Source of the DNA: Actinopolymorpha pittospori
GTDB lineage: Bacteria; Actinomycetota; Actinomycetes; Propionibacteriales; Actinopolymorphaceae
NCBI RefSeq assembly: GCF_014873875.1
Contig: NZ_JADBEM010000001.1
Location: forward strand, 8,494,001 to 8,558,000
Direction: 5' to 3'
DNA length: 64,000 bases
Positions 8,867 through 17,657 of this stretch are shown piece by piece (position 1 is the first letter of the stretch; each line of letters starts with the position of its first letter). The notes under the pieces are model-generated. The model saw only the letters and a program-made list of their open reading frames with translations. It had not been told where the DNA came from and did not search any database. Made by a program: the position numbers and the translations under genes.

Positions 8867-9397
8867 TTAGCCGAGGCGCCGCACCCCTTGTTCCAGATCC
8901 AGCAGGAACCGCTTCCTCGGCAGGCCGCCGCCATATCCGGTGAGGCCGCCGCCGGCCCCCACCACCCGATGGCACGGGATGATGATCCCGATCGGGTTGC
9001 GACCGTTCGCCAGCCCGACCGCGCGGGAGGCGCGCGGCGCACCGAGCCCGTCGGCGAGTTGCCCGTAGCTTCGGGTCTCGCCGTACGGAATCGCGCGCAG
9101 TTGCGCCCACACGCGTTCCTGGAACGCCGTACCGGCCGGTGCGAGGGGCAGGTCGAACGTCTGGAGCCGACCGTCGAAGTAGGCCTCCAGTTGCGCGGCG
9201 ACCTCACCGAACGGCTCGGTGTCGGGGTCGGGCTCCCCGAAGGTCTCCTGCGGCGGCCGGTGCCGCTGGTCCTGCATGTAGAGCCCGGCAAGGACGCCGT
9301 CGGTCGCGACGAGGGTGAGCGGACCGACCGGGCTGTCCACGACGGTGTGCGTGCGGTGTCCGGTCGTGGCGCGGGTGGCCGCCCGGGTGGTGCTCAT
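8867..9397 (-). CDS. ogt: Methylated-DNA-protein cysteine methyltransferase
   Basis: DNA repair suicide protein of 176 aa that moves methyl groups from O6-methylguanine onto its own cysteine. The acceptor Cys142 lies in the diagnostic motif IPCHRVVG; the DNA-binding helix (YGETRSYGQLA) and the closing GYGGGLPRKRFLL are intact. The ATG at 9397 follows ribosome site AGGAG. It is just downstream of the Ada-AlkA gene on the same strand (73-bp gap), so the two probably form an alkylation-repair unit. Confidence 0.96.
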   Translation of the reverse strand: MSTTRAATRATTGHRTHTVVDSPVGPLTLVATDGVLAGLYMQDQRHRPPQETFGEPDPDTEPFGEVAAQLEAYFDGRLQTFDLPLAPAGTAFQERVWAQLRAIPYGETRSYGQLADGLGAPRASRAVGLANGRNPIGIIIPCHRVVGAGGGLTGYGGGLPRKRFLLDLEQGVRRLG

Positions 9398-9470
9398 GAG
9401 GGCGTTTCTCCTACCAGGGTTGGTGATGGTGACGAGACGGTGGCTGACTGGACCAGGGCCGCCCCGCGGG

Positions 9471-10952
9471 TCAGGCCACGGCGGCGCTCGGCAGCCGGTT
9501 GATCGGATGGTCGCCGGTGGCCCAGAGGTACTGCACGGCGTAGGAACGCCAGGGCTGCCAGGCGCTCGCGTGCTGGGTGAGGCCGGCGGGGGTGGTGGGC
9601 AGGCCGAGTTCGCGGGCCGCGATCCGAACCCCCAGGTCACCGGGCAGGAAGGCGTCCGGATCCCCGAGCGCGCGCATCGTGATCGTCTCGATGGTCCAGG
9701 GTCCGAACCCGGGCAGCGCGGCCAGCTGTGCCCGCGCCCGATGCCAGTCGCCCCCGACGGACAGGTCGATCTCCCCCGCGGCGAGGGCGGCGACCAGAGT
9801 CGTGAGCGTCGTACGCCGGCTGCCCGGGACCGCGAGCGAGGCTGGATCGAGCGACGCGAGCGCCTCGAGGTCGGGGAAGAGGTGCGTGAGCCCACCGCCC
9901 GGATCCTCGATCGGTTCGCCGTACGCCGTCACCAACCGGCCCGCGTGCGTCCGCGCCGCCGCGGTCGAGACCTGCTGGCCGAGGACGGCCCGCACGGCCA
10001 TCTCCGCGCCGTCGACCGCACGCGGAACCCGCCGACCCGGGCTCTTGTCGACGTACGGCGCGAGGACCGGATCCGCGCGCAGCACCTCGTCGACCGCCAC
10101 CGGATCGGCGTCGAGGTCGAGCATCCACCGACATCTCGTGATCGCGTGCGACAGGTCCCGCAGGTCGGTCAGCCGAAGCTGGCATCCGATGTGGTCGGGC
10201 TCTGGCCGCAGGGAGACGACGCCGTGGCCATGCGGGAGCCGCAGCGTCCGGCGGAACGCTCCGTCCCGCCACTCCTCCACGCCGGGGACGCCGGTCGCCG
10301 CGAGGTGGCCGAACAGGTTGTCCGGGCACAGCGGCGTGCGGAACGGAAGGCGCAGCGAGAGCTGGCCGGGCGTCGCGCCCGAGCGTCCGTTCGCGGATCG
10401 CCGTCGGAGTTCGGTCGGGGTGAGCCCGAACACCTCGCGGACGGTGTCGTTGAACGTCCGGACGCTCGCGAACCCGGCCGCGAACGCGACGTCGCTCATG
10501 GGCAGCGTGCTCGTCTCGATCAGCAGCCGTGCCGTCTGTGCGCGCTGCGCGCGGGCGAGCGCGAGGGGTCCGGTGCCGAGTTCGGCGAGGAGCTGCCGTT
10601 CGACCTGCCGGGTGCTGTAGCCGAGTCGGGTCGCGAGACCCGGAACGCCGTCCCGGTCGACCACGCCGTCGGCGATCAGCCGCATCGCCCGCGCGACGAG
10701 GTCGGCGCGGGTGTTCCACGCCGGGGAGCCCGGGCTCGCGTCGGGACGGCAGCGCTTGCAGGCCCGGAAGCCGTTGTGCTGCGCGGCCGCCGCCGTCGGG
10801 TAGAAGCGCATGTTGGCGACCTTCGGCGGCACCACCGGGCAGCTCGGCCGGCAGTAGATGCCGGTGGTGAGCACCGCGGTGAAGAACCAGCCGTCGAAGC
10901 GGGCGTCCTTGGACTGCACGGCCCGCACGCAGCGGTCGAAGTCAGTGTGCAC
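9471..10952 (-). CDS. Ada-AraC/AlkA fusion: alkylation regulator and 3-methyladenine glycosylase
   Basis: Fusion of 493 aa. The N-terminal Ada zinc domain has all four cysteines (YCRPSC and CKRC) that bind zinc and accept methyl from phosphotriesters. An AraC-type DNA-binding domain follows (about 90-190; ATRLGYSTRQVERQL and VAFAAGFASVRTFN). The C-terminal AlkA glycosylase (about 205-493) has LGQQVSTAAARTHAGRL, the helix-hairpin-helix LPGFGPWTIET and the catalytic Asp in FLPGDLGV. It lacks the Ada C-terminal methyltransferase; that activity is in the adjacent ogt. The GTG at 10952 is chosen by alignment to usual Ada starts. Likely both regulates and repairs, with methylation of the Ada domain as the switch (family knowledge). 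Confidence 0.95.
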   Translation of the reverse strand: MHTDFDRCVRAVQSKDARFDGWFFTAVLTTGIYCRPSCPVVPPKVANMRFYPTAAAAQHNGFRACKRCRPDASPGSPAWNTRADLVARAMRLIADGVVDRDGVPGLATRLGYSTRQVERQLLAELGTGPLALARAQRAQTARLLIETSTLPMSDVAFAAGFASVRTFNDTVREVFGLTPTELRRRSANGRSGATPGQLSLRLPFRTPLCPDNLFGHLAATGVPGVEEWRDGAFRRTLRLPHGHGVVSLRPEPDHIGCQLRLTDLRDLSHAITRCRWMLDLDADPVAVDEVLRADPVLAPYVDKSPGRRVPRAVDGAEMAVRAVLGQQVSTAAARTHAGRLVTAYGEPIEDPGGGLTHLFPDLEALASLDPASLAVPGSRRTTLTTLVAALAAGEIDLSVGGDWHRARAQLAALPGFGPWTIETITMRALGDPDAFLPGDLGVRIAARELGLPTTPAGLTQHASAWQPWRSYAVQYLWATGDHPINRLPSAAVA

Positions 10953-11074
10953 TCCGCCAACATAGTCGGCGGTCAGCGCGTTGATTGGCGGGAATCCGAC
11001 GTCATGGTCGGGCGCGACCACCAGGTCGTTTTCCTGCCAGCCCAGCCCCGGCAACCGTTGGTTGACTGCACGTC

Positions 11075-11911
11075 ATGACACAGATCGAGACCGCTCAGTA
11101 CTTCCGATCCCTGCACCGCCGCGCCGGCCTCCCGCTCCTGCTGCCGAACGCGTGGGACGTCGCGAGCGCGCGGCTCGTCGCGCAGGCCGGCGCGGCCGCC
11201 GTGGCGACCACCAGCGCCGGCGTCTCCTGGAGCCACGGCGTGGCGGACGGTGAGCACCTGGGCCGGGATCGCGCGCTCGACCTGATCACTCGCGTGGTCG
11301 CCGCGGTCGACGTACCGGTCACCGCCGATGTCGAGGGCGGGTACGCGGAGGAGCCGTCGGGTGTGGCCGAGACGATCCGAGGTGTCATCGCGGCGGGCGC
11401 GGCCGGGGTCAACCTCGAGGACGCTCACCACGGTTCGGGCCTGCCGCTGCGGCCGGTGGAGGCGCAGGTCGAGCGGATCGCGGCGGCCCGGGCGGTGGCC
11501 GACGCCGAGGGCGTGCCGCTGTTCGTCAACGCCCGCGTCGACACCTATGTGGGGGCCGTCGGCGACCCGGCCCTGCGGCTGGAGGAGACGCTGTCGCGTG
11601 CGGGCGCCTACGTGGCCGCCGGAGCGGACGGCATCTTCGTCCCGGGCGTCACCGATCCAGAACTCGTGTCCGCCCTCGTCGCCGGGATCGACGCACCGGT
11701 GAACGTCCTGGCCGGTCCGGGCGCACCCACCACTGCAGAACTCGCCCGCCTCGGCGTCGCCCGGATCAGCCTCGGCTCCTCGATCGCGGAGGCCGCTTAC
11801 GCCGTCGTACGACGGAGTACGAAGGAACTCCTCGCGACCGGCAGCTACACCGCTCTGACCGACGCGCTGGACTACGCCGACGTCAACACGCTGTTGCGCT
11901 CGCGTCCCTGA
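11075..11911 (+). CDS. Isocitrate lyase/PEP mutase family protein
   Basis: TIM-barrel enzyme of 278 aa in the isocitrate lyase/phosphoenolpyruvate phosphomutase superfamily. Recognisable: LLPNAWDVASARL at the start, VTADVEGGYAE (metal-binding acidic residues), GVNLEDAHHGSG, and NARVDTYV. The KKCGH loop of true isocitrate lyase is not seen, so it is more like the oxaloacetate/PEP-type lyases whose substrates are mostly unknown. Divergent from the Ada-AlkA gene (122-bp gap), convergent with the F420 gene and closed by a hairpin. No phosphonate genes are nearby. Confidence 0.85.
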   Translation: MTQIETAQYFRSLHRRAGLPLLLPNAWDVASARLVAQAGAAAVATTSAGVSWSHGVADGEHLGRDRALDLITRVVAAVDVPVTADVEGGYAEEPSGVAETIRGVIAAGAAGVNLEDAHHGSGLPLRPVEAQVERIAAARAVADAEGVPLFVNARVDTYVGAVGDPALRLEETLSRAGAYVAAGADGIFVPGVTDPELVSALVAGIDAPVNVLAGPGAPTTAELARLGVARISLGSSIAEAAYAVVRRSTKELLATGSYTALTDALDYADVNTLLRSRP

Positions 11912-11928
11912 CCCGGTGCGGGAAACGC

Positions 11929-11974
11929 GGCGAGGGGCCTCCCGCACGAATGCTCGTACGGGAGACCCCTCGCC
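11929..11974. terminator. Bidirectional hairpin terminator
   Basis: Long stem: GGCGAGGGG at 11929 pairs with CCCCTCGCC at 11974, extended by CTCCCG with CGGGAG, around a 14-nt loop. It lies between the convergent PEP-mutase-family and luciferase-like genes. No T-run, as is common in high-GC actinobacteria. Confidence 0.75.
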
Positions 11975-12018
11975 CGCGGACCTTCAGGACACGAGGGCCC
12001 GCTGCCGTGCTACCGCGT

Positions 12019-12993
12019 TCAGCTGAACCGCGGGATGACCTCTTCGGCGAACCGGTGCAACGGCTCGTGGTCGTAGGCCACACCCGGGATGTAGGTGATG
12101 AGGTAGTCGGAGCCGGCCTCGACCAGCGACTGCACCTTGTCGGCGATCTCGTCCGACGTACCGATCAGCGCGGACTTCGCGAACTGCTCGTAGCTCGTAC
12201 GTCCACGCGCCTTGACGGTGGCCTTCTCCGGGTCCTCGCCCTTCGCGATCGGGAAGACGTTGATGCTGGTCGACTTGATGATCGAGTTGTAGTCGCGGCC
12301 CAGCTTCTCGCAGTGCTCCCGAAGGATGTTGGCCTTGTGTCGGAAGGCCTCGGGGTCGCCCCCACCGATGTTCGCGGCGTCACCGAACTGCGCGACGAGC
12401 TTCAGCGTGACCTTCTCGCCACCGCCACCGATCCAGAACGACGGGTGCGGCTTGCGGACACCCTTCGGCTCGTTGATCGGCTTGTCGATCGAGTAGTACT
12501 TGCCGTTGAAGACGGGCTCGTCCTCGGTCCACATCTTGTAGATGATCTCGGTGGCCTCGCGGAACGCACCCATCCGGTCCCGCAGCTCCGGCCACTCGTA
12601 GCCGTAGGCCTTCCACTCGTGCTCGTACCAGCCGGCGCCGAATCCGGCGTAGAGCCGGCCGTTGCTCGCGACGTCGACCGTGGAGGCGATCTTCGCGTAC
12701 AGCGACGGGTGGCGGTAGCCGTTGCAGCCGACCATCTGCCCGACGTTGATCCGCTGGGTGTCGCGGACGAGCGTCGCCGTGATCGTCCAGGCTTCGAACG
12801 TCGTGTTCTGGGTGGGCTCAGGCACCGTGTGGAAGTGGTCGAAGACCCAGATCGAGTCCCACGGTCCCGCGTCCGCCGCCTTGGCAACCGCGGTCATCGC
12901 TTCGTACTGCTCGACCGGGTCGGCGATCTCGGTGAGATCCATCCGCCAACCCTGTGGTACGAACACACCAAAACGCGCAGCCATGCGCACCAT
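12019..12993 (-). CDS. Luciferase-like F420-dependent oxidoreductase
   Basis: TIM-barrel flavin enzyme of 324 aa in the LLM class, F420-dependent group. Features: RFGVFVPQGWRMDL start, WDSIWVFDHFH, the GFGAGWYEHEW motif typical of the F420 group, FWIGGGGEKVTLKL, and a C-terminal DEIADKVQSLVEAGSDYLI. The ATG at 12993 has AAGGGA upstream; a second ATG nine bases on is possible. Substrate unknown. The cofactor pathway is represented in this window by cofC. Confidence 0.9.
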   Translation of the reverse strand: MVRMAARFGVFVPQGWRMDLTEIADPVEQYEAMTAVAKAADAGPWDSIWVFDHFHTVPEPTQNTTFEAWTITATLVRDTQRINVGQMVGCNGYRHPSLYAKIASTVDVASNGRLYAGFGAGWYEHEWKAYGYEWPELRDRMGAFREATEIIYKMWTEDEPVFNGKYYSIDKPINEPKGVRKPHPSFWIGGGGEKVTLKLVAQFGDAANIGGGDPEAFRHKANILREHCEKLGRDYNSIIKSTSINVFPIAKGEDPEKATVKARGRTSYEQFAKSALIGTSDEIADKVQSLVEAGSDYLITYIPGVAYDHEPLHRFAEEVIPRFS

Positions 12994-13162
12994 CGTCCCT
13001 TCTTCGTACCCGCTTACCGGATACCTCAATTTGGGACCTTACCGACAGCCGGCAAACGTCCTGGGTCCGGACCGTGACCAGCCAGCGTGCGCGTGGCCGG
13101 AATCGGACGGGGCGCGGCCGGCATCGGACACGAACAGAAGAGGGACGGTCACCCACAGCCCG

Positions 13163-14899
13163 TCAGCCCTCACGACCAGCGTCATGACCACCGCCATGAC
13201 CGTGGGCATCATCACGGGCACGCTCACGGGGAGGGGCGGGGAGGACGAGGACCTCGTCCACCAGGTCACGTGGCACCTCGCGATGGGTGATCAGAACGAC
13301 GGTCCGTCCCGCGGTGGCGGCCAGCAGGTCACGGGTCAGCTCCGTCGCCGCCGGCTCCTCGAGGTGCTCTGTGGGTTCGTCCAGGATCACCACTGGAGCG
13401 TCCGCGAGCAGGCAGCGGGCCAGTGCGAGACGTTGGCGTTCTCCGCCGGAGAGGCGTTCACCGTGCTCGCCCACCCTGGTCCCGAGCCCGTCCGGGAAGC
13501 TCTCCACCCAGTCCAGCAGCCGCGCCCCTCGTAACGCGTCCCGTACGTCCTCATCGCCGGCGCCGGGACGGGCGAGCCGGACGTTCTCGGCGATGGTGGT
13601 GTCGAAGATGTGCGCGTCCTGCGCGCACAGGCTCACGACCGACCGGACGTCGTCCGCGCGCAGGCGCCGCACGTCCACCCCGTTCACCATGATCCGCCCG
13701 GCGGCCGGCTCCACGAAACGGACGAGTGCCTGCGCGAGCGTGCTCTTCCCACAGCCGCTCGGCCCGACCACGGCCACCCGCCGGCCCGGCCGCAAGTCCA
13801 GGTTGACGTTCCTCAGCACCCACGGTCCGGAGTCCGACCAGCGTACGGACAGCCTCTCCACCCGGACGTGGTACGGCGGTGCCGGAAGCGGATCCGGGAC
13901 CGCGGGCTCCCGCACCGGTTCCACCGCCGAGCGGATCTGCGCGAGCCGAGCCAGTGCGGGCCGGACCCGGCCCGCGGTAGCGGCGGCACCCGGCAGGCCC
14001 GCGAACACGTCCGCGAGTGCCAGTGGAACGAGCGCGAGGACGGCGAGCAGCACCGGGTCGAGCCGACCCGACCCGACCGCCGGCACGCCGAACGCGAGCC
14101 CGGCCCAACTGGCGGCACCGACGAGTAGGACCAGCGTGCCGGCTCCGAGCCCGGTGCTCCACGCGGCTCTGCGCTCGGCTCGCCGTAGTCGCGCGTCGCT
14201 TTCCCCGACCCGGGCCAGGGCGGCGTCGGCCGCGCCATAGGCGAGCAGGTCGGGCGCCGCGTCGAGGAGTTCGGTCGTGGTGGCGGCGAGCACGCCGCGT
14301 TCGGGGGCGACCGAGGCTTCGGCCCGGCGTCCGGCGCGCGCGACCAGCCAGGGAACGCCGAGGAGGCAGAGTCCCACCGCGGCCGCGGTCGCCGCACCCG
14401 CGACGGGCAGGATCACCGCGAGCAGGGCGGCGGTGGCGGCCCCGGTCACTCCCGCCGCGGTCACCGGGAGGGCGATCCGGAGTACGACGTCGAGCACCGC
14501 GTCGACGTCGCCGACCAGCCGCGTCAGCAGGTCCCCGGAACGGAACGCCGCGAGGCCCGAGGGCGCGATCCGTTCGATCCGCTCGTACGCGCGGGCTCGC
14601 ACGTCGCCGAGCAACCGGTACGCCGCGTCGTGGGCGAGCAGCCGCTCCGCGTAGCGGAGCACGCCGCGGCCGAGTCCGAACGCCCGGACGGCCACGATCG
14701 CCACCATCAACACGAGCACCGGCGGATGCTGGGCGGCCCGCGAGATCAGCCAGGCCGACGTCGCCAGCAGGGCGACCCCGCTCGCGGCCGCAGCGACGCC
14801 GGCGCCTGCCGCGAGGGTCAGGCGCGGCCACCGCTTCACCAGGCGCCACCAGCCGCCCATCGGGCGCCCGCGAGTCGCGTGGATGCTCCCGGCGCTCAT
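13163..14899 (-). CDS. cydC: Thiol reductant ABC exporter subunit CydC
   Basis: Half of the heterodimeric CydDC ABC exporter needed to assemble cytochrome bd (exports glutathione/cysteine or supports haem loading). 578 aa: six membrane helices in the first 300 residues, then an ATPase with Walker A GPSGCGKST, signature LSGGERQRLALAR and Walker B VVILDEPTEHLE. The ATG overlaps the cydD stop (ATGA). Last gene of cydABDC. The C-terminal tail is rich in His/Gly (HGHGGGH), unusual and possibly metal-binding. Confidence 0.95.
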   Translation of the reverse strand: MSAGSIHATRGRPMGGWWRLVKRWPRLTLAAGAGVAAAASGVALLATSAWLISRAAQHPPVLVLMVAIVAVRAFGLGRGVLRYAERLLAHDAAYRLLGDVRARAYERIERIAPSGLAAFRSGDLLTRLVGDVDAVLDVVLRIALPVTAAGVTGAATAALLAVILPVAGAATAAAVGLCLLGVPWLVARAGRRAEASVAPERGVLAATTTELLDAAPDLLAYGAADAALARVGESDARLRRAERRAAWSTGLGAGTLVLLVGAASWAGLAFGVPAVGSGRLDPVLLAVLALVPLALADVFAGLPGAAATAGRVRPALARLAQIRSAVEPVREPAVPDPLPAPPYHVRVERLSVRWSDSGPWVLRNVNLDLRPGRRVAVVGPSGCGKSTLAQALVRFVEPAAGRIMVNGVDVRRLRADDVRSVVSLCAQDAHIFDTTIAENVRLARPGAGDEDVRDALRGARLLDWVESFPDGLGTRVGEHGERLSGGERQRLALARCLLADAPVVILDEPTEHLEEPAATELTRDLLAATAGRTVVLITHREVPRDLVDEVLVLPAPPRERARDDAHGHGGGHDAGREG

Positions 14900-16686
14900 G
14901 CGGGTACCCCCGCGAACGCCAGGGGCACCCGACCGGGTCGGGAGGTCGGGCACTTCCGCAGAGAGACCTCCACGACCCGGTCAGCCAGAGGGAGAAGGGC
15001 CGGCCGGTGGGTGACGAGGACGGTAGCGCAGCCCGCGGCCCGTAGCCGCCGGAGATGGCTGCCCACCCGGTCCTCGGTGACCGGATCCAGGCCCGCGGTC
15101 GGCTCGTCCAGGAGGAGCAGGCAGCCCTGGCCGGCCTGGGTCCGCGCGGCGACGCGGGCGAAGGCGCGGGCCAGAGCGACCCGTCGCACCTGACCGGCGG
15201 ACAGTCCCGAGCCCCGCTCCCCCACCACCAGGGCGGGGTCGAGGTCGTCCGCACCGGCCGCCGCCAGGGCTTCGCGCACCTGAACCTCCGTCGCGTTCGG
15301 TGCGCCGAGGCGGACGTTGTGGGCGACCGTCCCGGCCAGCAGGTACGGACGTTGGGGCACCCACGCGAGCCCCGTTCGCCACCGCTCGATGTCGATGTCG
15401 GACAGCTCGACCCGCGTACCGAGGGAGCCGGCGCGCTCGACCTCGCCGCTCCCGAGGAGTACCCGGCCCGAGGCTGGTACGACGAAGCCGAGCAGGACCG
15501 CGAGCAAGGTCGACTTGCCGGCTCCGCTCGGGCCGGCCAGGGCGACGGTCTCGCCGGGCCGAACCTCGAACGACACACCGGACAGCACCGGCCCCTCCCG
15601 GCCCGCACGCACCACCTCCAGGTCCTCGACCGTCAAGGTCGTCCTGCCTGGCTCCGGACCGACCCGTCGCCCGGACGGGTGCACCGGGGTGTCCAGGACC
15701 CGGAACGCCTCCTCCGCCGCGGCGAGGCCGTCCGCGCTGGCGTGGTAGTGCGTGCCGACCAGCCGGAGCGGTAGGTACGCCTCCGGCGCGAGGACGAGCA
15801 CCAGCACGGCGGTCCGCAGGTCGAGGTTGCCCTCGACCAGGCGGAGGCCGACACCGACCGCCACCAGCGCCACCGAGAGGGTGGCCAGGAGCTCCAGCAC
15901 GAGGGCGGAGAGGAACGCGATCCGCAACGTCGCGAGGGATTCCCGCCGGTGCTGGTCGGACACCTCACGCAGCGCCCGGGCCTGCGCTTTCGCCCGACCG
16001 AAGACCTTGAGCGTGGGCAGTCCGGCGACGACGTCGGCGAAATGGTGTGCCAGGACGGCCAGTGCCCGCCACCGGCGCCGCGTCCTGGCCCGGGTGGCGA
16101 GCCCGACCAGCACCATGAAGACCGGGATCAACGGCAGCGTGAGCGCCACGGTGAGGGCCGAGAGCAGGTCGGCACCGACCATCCAGGTGACGACGGCCGC
16201 CGGGACGACCACCGCGAGGATGAGTTGCGGCAGGTAACGGGCGAAGTATCCGTCCAGCGCGTCGAGTCCCGACGTCACCAACGTGGTGAGGGTGGTACGA
16301 CGTTCACCGACCAGCCAGGACGGCCCCAGCTCGAACACTCGCGCCAGCAGCCGCGCTCGCAAGGTCGACTTGACGGCGGCCGAGGAGCGGTGCGCGGCCA
16401 CCTCCTGCGCCCAGGCGAGTGCCGCCCGCGCGACGACGACGATCCCGAGCGCGACCAACAGGTGCCAGACCCCGGCCAGCCCTGTCGCCCCGCCGGAGAA
16501 CGAGCGACTGATCACGTCGGCCAGCAGCGTCGCCTGCGCGATCACCAGGCCCGCGGTCAGGGCGGAGATGCCGGTCGACAGCCCGACGTAGACCGCGCTC
16601 GCCCTGGCGTACCGCAACAGGCGCGGATCAAGCGGTGCGACCCCGCGCCGCGACGACCGGTTCCGCCGGCCGGTCCGGCCGCTCAT
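14896..16686 (-). CDS. cydD: Thiol reductant ABC exporter subunit CydD
   Basis: Partner of CydC, 596 aa. A basic N-terminus precedes a six-helix membrane domain and an ATPase with Walker A GPSGAGKST, signature LSAGQVRRVALARAF and Walker B LLLLDEPTAGLD. ATG at 16686 overlaps the cydB stop by 4 bp (ATGA) and its own stop overlaps cydC the same way, so cydB-D-C is translationally coupled. The frame is open upstream to 16977, but that part lies within cydB and is not coding. Confidence 0.95.
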   Translation of the reverse strand: MSGRTGRRNRSSRRGVAPLDPRLLRYARASAVYVGLSTGISALTAGLVIAQATLLADVISRSFSGGATGLAGVWHLLVALGIVVVARAALAWAQEVAAHRSSAAVKSTLRARLLARVFELGPSWLVGERRTTLTTLVTSGLDALDGYFARYLPQLILAVVVPAAVVTWMVGADLLSALTVALTLPLIPVFMVLVGLATRARTRRRWRALAVLAHHFADVVAGLPTLKVFGRAKAQARALREVSDQHRRESLATLRIAFLSALVLELLATLSVALVAVGVGLRLVEGNLDLRTAVLVLVLAPEAYLPLRLVGTHYHASADGLAAAEEAFRVLDTPVHPSGRRVGPEPGRTTLTVEDLEVVRAGREGPVLSGVSFEVRPGETVALAGPSGAGKSTLLAVLLGFVVPASGRVLLGSGEVERAGSLGTRVELSDIDIERWRTGLAWVPQRPYLLAGTVAHNVRLGAPNATEVQVREALAAAGADDLDPALVVGERGSGLSAGQVRRVALARAFARVAARTQAGQGCLLLLDEPTAGLDPVTEDRVGSHLRRLRAAGCATVLVTHRPALLPLADRVVEVSLRKCPTSRPGRVPLAFAGVPA

Positions 16687-17642
16687 CCGACCACCCGCTT
16701 GCGGAACACCCAGTAGCTCCAGCCCTGGTAGGCGAGCACCGCGGGAACGAACAGCGCGCCTGCCCAGGTGAGGATGCGCATCCCGTACGCCGGTGAGGCG
16801 GCGTTCATGATCGTCAGGTCGTGGCCGAGGGTCGAGGGCATGAGCGCCGGGAAGGCGGAGGCGAACACCGCGACCACGGTCAACCCCACCGCGACGGTCG
16901 TCGCGAGGAAGGCCCAGCCGTCCCGCCGGACGAGCACCCCCGCGAGGAGCCCGGCCCCCGCGATCAGGACGAGCCACTCGGCCGGTCCTTCACGCACACC
17001 GGTCCAGGCGAGGAAGCCGCCACCAAGAACGATCGCCGGCATCGCCGTCGCGACCACGGCCCGCCCGGCCCGGTCCCGTAGCGCGCCGGTGGTCCGCAGC
17101 CGCAGGAAAACCGCGCCGTGCAGGAGACACATCGCGAGAAGTGCCAGCCCACCGAGGACCGCGTAGGGCCGTAGCAGTTCGCCCAGGCCCCCGACGAGGA
17201 CGCCCCGCGCGTCCAACGGCAGCCCGTGCGCGGCGCCCGCCAGTGCGATCCCCCACGCCAGTGGTGGCAGGGCGGAACCCACCGCGATCCCGAGGTCGCA
17301 GCGACGCCGCCAGGTCCGGTCGTCGTGCTTGCCCCGGAACTCAAGTGCCACGCCGCGCAGGATCAACGCGACGAGAATCACCACGAGCGGGAGGTAGTAC
17401 GCGCTGGTCAGACTGGCGTACCACCCAGGGAAGGCCGCGAACGTCGCGCCCCCGGCCACGACGAGCCACACCTCGTTGCCGTCCCAGAACGGCCCGATGG
17501 TCGACAGCAGGGTTCCTCGCTCGGACTCGGTCCGCCCGAGCACCCGGGCGAGCACGCCGACACCGAAGTCGAAGCCCTCCAGGACGAAGTAGCTCGACCA
17601 GAAGAACACGATCAGCCCGAACCACAAGGTGGCGAGATCCAT
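16683..17642 (-). CDS. cydB: Cytochrome bd ubiquinol/menaquinol oxidase subunit II
   Basis: Membrane subunit of the high-affinity terminal oxidase, 319 aa with about eight helices. The family motifs FVLEGFDFGVG near the start and GPFWDGNEVWLV are present. The ATG at 17642 is preferred over the GTG at 17651 because AGGAG is spaced well for it. It starts 16 bp after cydA. With CydA it reduces oxygen to water at low oxygen tension. Confidence 0.97.
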   Translation of the reverse strand: MDLATLWFGLIVFFWSSYFVLEGFDFGVGVLARVLGRTESERGTLLSTIGPFWDGNEVWLVVAGGATFAAFPGWYASLTSAYYLPLVVILVALILRGVALEFRGKHDDRTWRRRCDLGIAVGSALPPLAWGIALAGAAHGLPLDARGVLVGGLGELLRPYAVLGGLALLAMCLLHGAVFLRLRTTGALRDRAGRAVVATAMPAIVLGGGFLAWTGVREGPAEWLVLIAGAGLLAGVLVRRDGWAFLATTVAVGLTVVAVFASAFPALMPSTLGHDLTIMNAASPAYGMRILTWAGALFVPAVLAYQGWSYWVFRKRVVG

Positions 17643-17657
17643 CGGTCGCACTCCTGC

